Positions 30,233-39,700 of a stretch of DNA of 64,000 bases are shown piece after piece (positions within the stretch are counted from its first letter, which is position 1; every line of letters begins with the position of its first letter). The translations under genes were made by a program, and so were the position numbers. A model generated the notes under the pieces. The model was not told the origin of the DNA. It searched no databases and worked only from the letters and a program-made list of their open reading frames with translations. Source of the DNA: Fulvia fulva (Eukaryota > Ascomycota > Dothideomycetes > Mycosphaerellales > Mycosphaerellaceae); assembly GCF_020509005.1 (NCBI RefSeq), contig NC_063018.1, positions 2,914,001-2,978,000 on the forward strand. Direction: 5' to 3'.

Positions 30233-33200
30233 TTACGCAAGCTGGAGCTGCCTTACAAAGTTTTGGAACTGCTGGCCATTGAGGGGCTTTGTTAACCCAT
30301 CAGCAGCCATGTCCTTTGTATGGCAGTAGTCCACTGCAATCTTCTTCTGCCACCAGAGATGTCTGACATAGTTATATGCAACATCAATATGCTTTGACCT
30401 TTCATGCACATGGGCATCTTTGACAAGTGTCAAAGCGGCTTGGTTGTCACCCATGAGCTTGACTGGCCTTAGCTCGTCAACAGTGCCCTTGCTTGCCCTT
30501 ACACTCGGCTGGAAAGAGCTCTTTCCCACCAGTTCTGGGCACCCCATTTCCCTGAGGACAGCAGCAAGAAATTGTGACTGCTTTGCGGCTGCGTTCATAG
30601 CCATGAACTCAGCTTCCATTGTTGATGTTGCAACAGACTTCTGCTTCCTACTCATCCAGGACACAGGTGATCCACAAAGGAACCACACGTATCCCAGAAT
30701 TGAGACTCTATCCACTTTGTCCATAGCGTAGTCAGAGTCCGAGTATCCCTGGAGATTGCCCCCTCCCTTTCTATACATAAGACCTAGGTCTGGGTACGAC
30801 CGCAGGTATCGGGAGAGCTTCTTCAAAGCCTTCATATGCTGCTGCGAGGGATCAGCAACAAATGAGCTAATTCTTCCAAGGGGGAATGCTAAGTCTGGCC
30901 TTGTCATTGTCATTGGCCACATCCAGGTACCATTGTGGCTCTGGTAATCCTGTTTGTTGCACCTCTCATCCATAGGTGCCGTAGGCACTAAATGCTCGTA
31001 GCTCTCCATAGGTGAGTGGGTTGGCGTAGCCTTCTCTCTAGCCATGTTCATCTTGGCTAAGTTAGCGTGGACATAGTGTCCTTGATCAAGCTTCAAAGTG
31101 CCTTGGGACCTGTCTCTTGTAATCCTCATTCCAAGGATCTTCGTAGGTTCACCAAGATCTTTAATCTTAAACACTTTTCCAAGCTCAGCCTTAAACCACT
31201 GAACATCTGACAGCTTCGGAGCTGCAATGGGTATGTCATCCACATGGGTAAGGACCATAAGGTCTCTATCCGTATGGATAAGTAGGCATGGATCTACCTG
31301 GGACTGGGTAAATCCAATCTTCTCTAGCTTCGCAACACAGAGCTTGTTCCAGTCTCTAGCTGCTTGCTTAAGCCCATAAAGGCTTCGTAGGACCTTGAAC
31401 ACCATGTTTGGAGGTGCTTCAACTCCTGGGGGTGGGATCATATAGATGTCTTCAAGAAGGCTGCTTTGGGTAAAAGCATTATTCACATCCACTAGGTGCA
31501 TCTCGAGATCTCTCTCACATACTACTGCCATGAATACTCGGAGAGTATCATGTCTAACAGTAGGTGCAAAGGTCTCTTCGAAGTCAACCCCATATTTCTG
31601 TGAAAACCCTCTTGCAACTAGTCTTGCCTTGAACTTCTCAATGGCTCCACTAATCATTCTTTTCACATCAAAGACCCACCTAGAAGTAATTAGATTCGCA
31701 CCCTTTGGCGGTACAACTGCTTCCCAGGTGTTGTTGCTTGCTAAGGCAATAAGTTCGTTCTCGATTGCCTCTCTCCACATATGTCCCCATTCGGGGTCTC
31801 CTACGGCTGCCTTATAGGACTTTGGGATTGGCACTTCCTGCTGATAGGCTATGGCCTGCCCAACAGCAGCAAATGCATGTTCTTCCACGTCGTTCAGAAT
31901 CTCCTCTACCCAGCTCATTGTAGGGTCTAGATGGAACATCTGGGCGATAAGAGCCTTATGGTGTTTAGCCTCATGCTCTTCAGAGTTATCATCTCCGTCC
32001 CCCCTTGACCTCTTGTTGCCTGCAACCTGAGGTGGCGCTAGGTGTTCGGATGGGTCGAACTGAACGACATCTTCTTTTTCTTTCATTGGAGTACCCTGAT
32101 CTCCAAACTTCTGGTATTCCCCAATGTCCTTTGGGGGAGGGGGAAGTTGCACAAACAGCGGTTGCTGTGGTGTTGATGACTTGGGTAGGTTCTGTACAGA
32201 TCCACCGTTATCGGCCTTCGACAGTGTTGAAACCGCCTCAATATTTTCTCCTGGCCTTCGTAACGGTGTCTCTGATAATCCCCTATCGGAAAATTTCGCC
32301 CCAAAGGGCTTCCTCCCAACAGGATTGCGCTGTGGCGCTCGACTCGGCTGGTTAGTGAAGGTGATACCAAGATCCATATCTCCCCCCTTCTCATTCTCAA
32401 ACCAGTCGACGTGACTATGCGCTTTTATTGCTTTCATGTCGGGATCCCAGAACAGCCATTGTTTTGTGGTGTTTTCTGAGTAGCCCACAAACACGGCTTC
32501 TTTTCCTCGGTTCATCAACTTGTCTCTCCTCAAGCCTTGAGGTTGGGCTCTTGGGTCTACATAGACCACAGCTTTGCATCCCCAGACGCGGAAATGGTCG
32601 ACTGACGGTACTTGGCCAGTAAAGGCTTCTTCTGGTGAAAGAGCAATACCATCAATGATCGGACCATTAGGCAGTCTGTTTCTGATCACAGTCTGTGCTT
32701 GCAAAGCTTCTGGCCAGAACTCAACTGGCATGCCAGAGTCTTCAAGCATAGCCCGGACTGTGTTCTCAGAGGCTTGAATTGACCTTTCCACAGGTCCATT
32801 TTGAAGAGAGTTGTAGGCATCAGTTGTGTCCATCTGAGTGCCAAACTCCTTCTCCCACTCTTTTAGCAAGGCGAGAATTTCCTTTGCACCATCACTGCGG
32901 ATCGCAGACAGAAAGCACCTTGACTGCCGTTCTGCCTGGACCTTCCAATCCCGTAGGGCTGCAGGAGCGTCGCTCCTGGCCTTCAAAGGGATTACCCACT
33001 TCTTCCTAGAGAAGTTGTCTACAATCTCAAGCCAATATTTGTATCCTAGCCTAGAGACTGCGCCCTGAAAAGGCCCACAGATGTCAATGGAGATGAGGGC
33101 CAGCCTCTCCCCTTTCCTCTCTGTGGCAGGTCCTTTGAACTTCCTCATGTTTGCAAGGGAGCAGACCTTGCAATTCTGGTGTTCAGAAGGAACAGGAATG

Positions 33201-34759
33201 GGATCTTTCTTGTCAGTGACTCTATGCAGGTTTCTTAGCAGTCCCTTGCCAAGGTGTGCACATCTTCTATGCCATAGCTCCCACTGATCTTCGGACTCAG
33301 TGTTAGCCATAGCGGTACCGTCACGTTCTTGAGAGAGTATGCCAGCATGCTGTGGCTCAAGAATTTCCGAGATCGAGTGGATAAACGGTACTCCTCCTCG
33401 AAGTTTGGTCTGGACAACGGGTTTACCAGACAAGGATTTTAGGGTGAAACTGGGTGGTTGGACAGCAAACTGTTGGCTGAACTGATTCCACGAAACAAGA
33501 CTAACTCCAAGGCCAGGAACAAACAGGACATTTTCTAAGACAATTTGCTTTCCAGAAGGACCACCCATTACTGCACTTCCCATATGTGTAGCTTGTAGAT
33601 AGCCACCCCCAACCTTGATCCACTTCCTCTTTTGAAGAGGCTTCAGTGTCCTGAATAGTGAATCTTGGTCAGTCATATGTGATGATGCACAAGAGTCAAG
33701 CAACCACTCGGACGAGGGGTACTTGCCTTTGGCTTCCACAGTGGAATGGGCAACCTCATCAACATCATCATCTTCTGATGGTATCTCAGGGTCTGATGCG
33801 TCTTCCTGGGTCGCATGGGCCCTTGCAGGCTTACTAGAGGAGGCCTTTGGCTTGCGGCTCTCCTTCATCTGCTTTGCAAGGTCCGTCATCACCTTGAGGA
33901 CATCACGAAGGTTTGGTGATGATGACCTCCTACGAGGTGGTGACGGTTGTCTCTTAGCAGGGTAGGTAACCCTAGCTAGTTTGTCCTTGTTCCTAACAGC
34001 CTGCTGAGCTGCAGAAAGGTGTGGGCACTTGCTCATAAAATGGTCACCACCGCAGAGATGGCACGTGAGCTTGCCCTGGAAACCCTTCTTAGCGAACATG
34101 GCTGTCCCTTGATGAATCATTGATTCTTGCTTCTCCCTAAGAATTGCAAGAATGTCTTGTGGTGAGAGATTCACCTGGGCATCAATTGCATCGCGAATTG
34201 AGCCAAATGAGTCTGGCAGAGCTGCTAAGAGTTGCTGGATCTTTCTGTCCTCAGTCTTGATGTCTTGGAACTGAGGCGAGATTGAAACAGCCCTCCTTGC
34301 AATTGAGCTAAGCTCCTGCCAGGCGTCATCTATAGACTGGTCTTCTGTCATCACGAAATTGGTGTATTGCTGAAGCAAACTTCTTCCAGTAGCGAGAAGT
34401 CTTCTCTTATATTTAGCTTCAGCCCATTCCCACAACTCCTTCGCATGCCGGATCTCGTATGTCATCTCTTGGTCATCTGTCGACAGACAGATGTACATCT
34501 CATACAGGGCCGTTGCATTGTGCCGTCTGTACGATGCCTTCCTTATCGCTTGATCCAAAGGAAGGGATGACTCCGATGATGCAGAGGGTGTCGCTATAGA
34601 TGGGGTTGCAGCGGGAATGTCCGTGATGATGTCTTCGAGGACCCAGTCAACCTGCTTTGATACCAGGTGTATTCTCATCAGCTTGAACCATGTTTCGTGG
34701 TTCTCTCTTGTCAGAAGAGGTGCTGCTCTCTTTCTTATGAACCCAGTCTCGTTCTCCAT
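30233..34759 (-). CDS. Copia Gag-Pol polyprotein, 1,508 aa
   Basis: Single open frame from ATG 34759. The Gag part of about residues 1-225 resembles UBN2/DUF4219 gag. The CCHC zinc knuckle CHLCGGDHFMSKC starts at Cys233. The aspartic protease active site is LLDSCASSHM with Asp355. The integrase HHCC region begins at His497 (HRRCAHLG) with paired Cys in CKVCSL. The integrase core has ISIDICGPF, IRSDGAKE and GPVERS. The reverse transcriptase (RVT_2) spans about 990-1230, with HVDDI at Asp1174-Asp1175 in place of the usual YVDD. RNase H follows to the C-terminus with VATSTMEAEFMA. There is no frameshift between gag and pol, as in many fungal copia elements. All catalytic residues that I can locate are present. 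Confidence 0.95.
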   Translation of the reverse strand: MENETGFIRKRAAPLLTRENHETWFKLMRIHLVSKQVDWVLEDIITDIPAATPSIATPSASSESSLPLDQAIRKASYRRHNATALYEMYICLSTDDQEMTYEIRHAKELWEWAEAKYKRRLLATGRSLLQQYTNFVMTEDQSIDDAWQELSSIARRAVSISPQFQDIKTEDRKIQQLLAALPDSFGSIRDAIDAQVNLSPQDILAILREKQESMIHQGTAMFAKKGFQGKLTCHLCGGDHFMSKCPHLSAAQQAVRNKDKLARVTYPAKRQPSPPRRRSSSPNLRDVLKVMTDLAKQMKESRKPKASSSKPARAHATQEDASDPEIPSEDDDVDEVAHSTVEAKGKYPSSEWLLDSCASSHMTDQDSLFRTLKPLQKRKWIKVGGGYLQATHMGSAVMGGPSGKQIVLENVLFVPGLGVSLVSWNQFSQQFAVQPPSFTLKSLSGKPVVQTKLRGGVPFIHSISEILEPQHAGILSQERDGTAMANTESEDQWELWHRRCAHLGKGLLRNLHRVTDKKDPIPVPSEHQNCKVCSLANMRKFKGPATERKGERLALISIDICGPFQGAVSRLGYKYWLEIVDNFSRKKWVIPLKARSDAPAALRDWKVQAERQSRCFLSAIRSDGAKEILALLKEWEKEFGTQMDTTDAYNSLQNGPVERSIQASENTVRAMLEDSGMPVEFWPEALQAQTVIRNRLPNGPIIDGIALSPEEAFTGQVPSVDHFRVWGCKAVVYVDPRAQPQGLRRDKLMNRGKEAVFVGYSENTTKQWLFWDPDMKAIKAHSHVDWFENEKGGDMDLGITFTNQPSRAPQRNPVGRKPFGAKFSDRGLSETPLRRPGENIEAVSTLSKADNGGSVQNLPKSSTPQQPLFVQLPPPPKDIGEYQKFGDQGTPMKEKEDVVQFDPSEHLAPPQVAGNKRSRGDGDDNSEEHEAKHHKALIAQMFHLDPTMSWVEEILNDVEEHAFAAVGQAIAYQQEVPIPKSYKAAVGDPEWGHMWREAIENELIALASNNTWEAVVPPKGANLITSRWVFDVKRMISGAIEKFKARLVARGFSQKYGVDFEETFAPTVRHDTLRVFMAVVCERDLEMHLVDVNNAFTQSSLLEDIYMIPPPGVEAPPNMVFKVLRSLYGLKQAARDWNKLCVAKLEKIGFTQSQVDPCLLIHTDRDLMVLTHVDDIPIAAPKLSDVQWFKAELGKVFKIKDLGEPTKILGMRITRDRSQGTLKLDQGHYVHANLAKMNMAREKATPTHSPMESYEHLVPTAPMDERCNKQDYQSHNGTWMWPMTMTRPDLAFPLGRISSFVADPSQQHMKALKKLSRYLRSYPDLGLMYRKGGGNLQGYSDSDYAMDKVDRVSILGYVWFLCGSPVSWMSRKQKSVATSTMEAEFMAMNAAAKQSQFLAAVLREMGCPELVGKSSFQPSVRASKGTVDELRPVKLMGDNQAALTLVKDAHVHERSKHIDVAYNYVRHLWWQKKIAVDYCHTKDMAADGLTKPLNGQQFQNFVRQLQLA

Positions 34760-35254
34760 TTTTTGTAAGTTGAGGGACAGGTTGGCTGCCCTCAGGTAAA
34801 AGGATGTATTCGGTCGTACGCGATCGGATCGAAATGGGATAAACCGAACGCGAGGTTGATAGCGGAGAGGATGGCTATCCGCCGGGAAGAGGAGGAAAGT
34901 CGGTCGGTAAGGATCGTGTTAGTGCTGAGACACTGTAGCGTAACTCTCTCAGCAGAGGGGGTTTCTGAGACACTGCGGCTCTCTCAGATGGAACAGTTAG
35001 TCGATGCGAACGCGATGTCCGGAGAGCGACTCTTCTCAGTAAGCTCGCCCACTTGTCTGAGGTATTGGCACAGGCTCCCTGACTCGGAGTCTGACAGTGC
35101 CTCACTAGGCTCTTTCACGTCTTATATGCACCTACAGCGCGGCTGTAGCTTCCTGTGCAATGCGGGTGCGGCCTCCAGTCTGCCTTCCTTTTGTTCTGAA
35201 GAGGAATAACTCCAATACGACTTTGTCGAGGGTGAAACACCGAGTTGCTAACCC

Positions 35255-35266
35255 GGGCTCATAACC
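35255..35266 (-). other. Copia primer-binding site, initiator tRNA-Met internal type
   Basis: Directly beside the 5' LTR. The plus-strand GGGCTCATAACC equals the anticodon stem-loop of initiator tRNA-Met, so the minus strand can pair with a half-tRNA as in Drosophila copia. The same site, RIP-altered, sits beside the copia-D LTR. Confidence 0.75.
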
Positions 35267-35500
35267 TGTTAAACAGGTACGAGTTGCGCAGCAGTGGAAG
35301 ACGGCGGATCACACAAAAGACGAAGAAGGACCCAATGGGATAGCGTGTATCTACATACAGTATCGCCGGTGTTGGTGTAGGTAGATGCTAGGTGTCCGGA
35401 TGTTGGCCAGCCTATAGGCTGGCAAACCCTAGTCACGTGATCTAATCACATGACACACCCACACCTACATGCTTGTCCTGCGGCCTGTATGTTCTCAACA
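35267..35500 (-). repeat. 5' LTR of the intact copia
   Basis: 234 bp; copia promoter-bearing LTR. The 507 bp between it and the ATG at 34759 is the leader. Confidence 0.93.
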
Positions 35501-35655
35501 GGCTAGTATATAAGTAATGGCCGATTTATTACTATAAGAGAAGGGTCTTAAGCCCGCTAGTCTTAATTAGATAGACAGGTTTATTAGGCGGTATCGTGAG
35601 CTAAAGATTTGTATAACACGTAGATACGATTATTAGCGAGCCCTAATAGAAGATC
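35501..35655 (+). mobile_element. Pogo/Fot1 relic, continuation
   Basis: Resumes the transposase interrupted by copia, starting with the duplicated GGCTA. Degraded codons read as ADLLL, then IRRYRELK-like and YDYQRALIEDL-like segments after RIP is allowed for. It ends where an inverted copy begins. Confidence 0.6.
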
Positions 35656-36461
35656 TAACGTGCTTTACTACCGAGCGGGCTATACTACCGAGTAGGCTAC
35701 TTTTGCTAAGAACTATACTACTTCTACTTTAATTACGACGGTATCTTAACACGACGACATTCTATAGAATTGTTACTAGGAGGACAATTCCTCTTTAGAT
35801 TCTTCGCTATCTAGCGAGTCTACTTAATAGGTACGTACATTATACCCCGACTCGCTATATCGCTTATAGCGTCGTAGCCTTAGTACTAACCGAATACTAT
35901 CTAGCGACTCTCTACTCACTTCCTACCTCCTAGTATCCTCTAGAGGTATCAATTGCGACGCCTTATCGAAGGTTAGAGACCCTCTAGACTAAATATACTT
36001 GCGCTTTCGTGCTTTCCGCTATATAAGGGCCTCGTTAGACTTACGTAGCTTACTAATCTCGCTTCGTATAAGAGCTATCTAATACGCTATCTCTCTACTC
36101 CCTCTTTATTACCCTATTAAACGACCTTCCTCTTTCTACTACGCCTTTCTAAACCCGTAACGACGCTCTAAGACGTAATAATACCTATTATAAACCCTAT
36201 CTCGTCGAAGTTATAGGTGTCCTAGTTAAGGATGCTATACTTCTCCTTTATATTACGTATAAGTAAGAACTACTTCTCGATAACGTCTAGATCTTCTATT
36301 AGGGCTCGCGAACGATCGTATCTACGTATTATACAAATCTTTAGCTCACGATACCGCCTAATAAGCCTATCTATCTAATTAAGACTAGTAGGCTTAAGAC
36401 CCTTCTCTTATAGTAATAAATCGGCTATTACTCGTATACTAGCCTTTAATAGCGGGAAACC
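35656..36461 (-). mobile_element. Second pogo/Fot1 relic, inverted, internally deleted
   Basis: Its terminal repeat TAACGTGCTTTACTACCGAG at 35,656 matches the one at 29,611. Reading minus from 36,461 gives the same transposase segments as the first copy, then IYNFDEIGFMIG-like DDE sequence. A gap is followed by the C-terminal LRKSNEAL-like region. All are broken by TAG/TAA codons typical of RIP. The N-terminal part is missing at the gypsy LTR. Confidence 0.6.
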
Positions 36462-36777
36462 TATAAGGGCGCGCGTACTATAGGGTCCGAACGAGATAGT
36501 TATTGTTCTACGAAGCTACGAAAGAGGAGCGCGAGGCGCGGCGAAGTTATAAAGTAAAGCCAAGCCGCGCTAACCCGATACGGAAGGTCCGCGGCTCAGC
36601 CGGGCCGACGTAGCTATAGTAGGGGGTCGCGGGCTACCCGTGACAGTACCCCCCCTCCTAAAATACGCCTTAGTCCTCTAAGCGTTATCTACCTTATAAG
36701 GCTATTTGCCTATCGAGCTCTATAATCGCGCGAACGCCTAATTATCCTCTAGTGCCCTATCGTTATCCGATAACATC
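36462..36777 (-). mobile_element. 3' end of a gypsy element (A0): LTR plus 132 bp internal
   Basis: A 184 bp LTR (36462-36645) is followed by a C-rich minus-strand polypurine tract and 132 bp of internal sequence. It is then cut by the LTR of element A. It belongs to the same family as A and B. Confidence 0.7.
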
Positions 36778-39700
36778 TATAAGGGCGCGCGTACTATAGG
36801 GTCCGAACGAGATAGTTATTGTTCTACGAAGCTACGAAAGAGGAGCGCGAGGCGCGGCGAAGTTATAAAGTAAAGCCAAGCCGCGCTAACCCGATAAGGA
36901 AGGTCCGCGGTTCAGCCGGGCCGACGTAGCTATAGTAGGGGGTCGCGGGCTACCCGTAACAGTACCCCCCCTCCTAAAATACGCCTTAGTCCTCTAAGCG
37001 TTATCTACCTTATAAGGCTATTTGCCTATCGAGCTCTATAATCGCGCGAACGCCTAATTATCCTCTAGTACCCTATCGTCATCCGATAACATCGTATTTG
37101 CTCTATTAAGACTATCCTCGACCGGCTTCCTTCGAGAAACATATTACCTAGTTAGCTAGCTTACCCTAGACCTAAGTCTGTCTTCGGCTAGCACTCGCGT
37201 ATAATCCTTATAACTAAAGTTAGGTATTATTATAGGCTCTATAGGCTCTACTTGAGTATCGAATATATACGGAGTAGATTCTATTAGAGGTAAGGCTCGA
37301 TACGACTTATTCGTAACGATGTCTTTCGGAATAACCCTGATCGTATTAAGCCCGAGTACCTTAGTAGCTAGTAGGGACTAGTTAGATAGAGCTACGAAGC
37401 CTATAGGCGTAGACAACTCCGGCCGGTTATAGTAAAAGTCTATAATAGCGGCGGCTACGTGTTTAAGTATATCCTCTATAGGTTACTAGGTCTTACTATC
37501 ATCCTCGTTCTAATATCTAGCCTATTTTACCTTATACTATATATCTACCTTACGCTTATACCCCTTCTTCACCTTACCTACCCGCTTACGGGTATATATA
37601 TTAAGGATCTTTTCTACCTCGTATATATACGTAGGTACTACTACTATATCGGCTACTATATTAGCCTCGGTAGTGTTAGGTTCGATAGTTATCGGTAGTA
37701 GCGGCGCTAGATACTACCCTTTAAGTAGTAGGAAATCGGGGTGGTCGGCTCGTTATAGTAGTAAGGTATAGAAGCAGTTATTAAGTCCTACTAGAGCGTC
37801 TAATAGTTTTAGTCGATAAGAGAGTCTAGCCGGTATAACTTCCGTAATCTAGTAAGGGCCGGCATACCTTATATCTAGCTTCTTAGATAGTCGAGTCGTA
37901 CGGATATTCTTAGTACTAAGATATACCTAATTCCCTACCTTATAGTCTAGAGGAATACTTTAGTAGCGGTTTGCTACTTCTACTTAGAGAGCTTATAACA
38001 TTCGTATATTCTCTTAAAGGTACTTATAAAGCTCGTAAATTCGACGTATAAAGGTTTCTACTAATCGCGTATCTAGTCGCTAGAGAGTGGTCAGTCCTCC
38101 CTCCTTTCTAGCGTTCAGGTCAACTCGCTCTATAAACTTAGGGTTGTATCCTAAGGTGGCGTAGAACGGCGACATACTAGTAGTCTTAGACAGGTGATTG
38201 TTGATCGCGAACTAAGCAAGGTATAGCCATTCTGCCTAGTCATCCTATGCCTCGTTAGTAAACATACGGAGATACTGTTCTATCGCCTAGTTAGTACGTT
38301 CTGACTATCTATCAGTTTCTAGGTGATACGAAGAACTTAGCTTACGATTTGTACGGAGCATCTTATAGAGTTTCTTCTAGAAGGTAGCAACCTACTGCTT
38401 ACTACGGTCTGATATAATAGTATTAGGAAACCCGCGCCGATAGAACACATATTTAAGGAAAAGCCTTGCCGCATTCTATGCTGTTATTGCGCTAATAGGG
38501 ATCAGCTCGACTTCCTTAGTAAGCCTATTAGTGACGGTTATAATGTTGTTATAGACTATACCGTTAAGAGTACTATCTAGGAGTCCGACAACGAAGTCGA
38601 CTACAATATGTTTCTAAGGCCGATCTGGAACAGGAAGTAGCTATAGTAATCCTAGTGGCTAGGAGTGTAGAGATTTTGTTATACGGTAGGTGCGGCAATT
38701 CGCGGTGTATCTACGTACGGATCTCGCTAATCTAGGCTAGTAGAATTCACGTACTACGAGTTTATAAGTACGAGCTCGTCCTAGATGGCCTGCTACTAGA
38801 GCGTTATAGTTTATCTTGATTATCCTAGTCTATAAAGCTTAGTCATTTAGTACCTATAAGCTCTAGCCGTCGTATTAGTTTCGAATATATAGTAGGTCGC
38901 TATCTACTTTATAGTGTACTAGGTGAATCTTCGCTCTCTATAGTAGTGTAGGAGTACGGTCTTTCTGTAGGTCCTTAATCGCGGTCTTGAGCTCGTTATC
39001 GGTTACGTACGCCGTCGACATTCGATACTCGAGTTCGGCTTCCCGCTAACTTTTACGCGTCGCTAGTTATTTAGTAGGCGTATCTCGTTCTATAGGTATA
39101 AACTCTTTAGCTTTAGGGTTTAGCTATACTAGTTCCTCTTCTTCCGGCGTATCTTCTACTATTACCTATAGTAAGGCGATCTTAAGGAATCGCTTAGGAG
39201 GTAGCAATATCTAATACTAATGCTAGTTCCGAGGGTCGTCTACCCCCTACGGAAGGTCCTAGCTACGTCTCGTTAGGCTGTCTAGCTTTATACCTTAAAG
39301 TCCTAGACGGTATATTATCTTAAAGTTAAACTATAACAAGAACTTAGCCTAACGCGCTTGTCGCCGATTTAGCTACTTTGTCTTTATAAAGTATTCTAGG
39401 TTCTTATAGTCGGTATAAATCTTGACTAGCTATAAGTCCTTATTATCTACCTCGTAGGCAAGCTCGGGTCTCTATTCCTTAAAAGCCTTAATAATAGCTA
39501 ATAGTTCCTTGTTATAGATTTCATAATTATACTCCTATAGACTTAACTTCTTCGAGTAGAAGGCTATAGGATGTAGTATACTATTCTCGTTATACTACGA
39601 AAGTACGCCGGCGTTTATAAAATCTAAAGAATCTATCTCTACTACTATTTCCCTACCTAGTACGTAATGTACAAGTATACCGGCTTTGCTAAACGTAGCT

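Larger units (their letters stand above)
29964..35500 (-). mobile_element. Complete Ty1/copia LTR retrotransposon
   Basis: 5,537 bp element on the minus strand, bounded by two 234 bp LTRs that I read as identical. Both begin TGTTAAACAGG and end TTCTCAACA. A 5 bp target-site duplication GGCTA is at 29959-29963 and 35501-35505. A primer-binding site, a purine tract (GAGTGGGAG on the minus strand, next to the 3' LTR) and one open polyprotein are present. It is inserted in a RIP-dead pogo element yet carries no RIP damage. All parts expected for autonomous transposition are there. Confidence 0.95.

Noticed and set aside
36646..36777. Possible MITE between the two gypsy LTRs
   Set aside because: The same 132 bp follows every LTR of this family as internal sequence, so it is part of the gypsy element.
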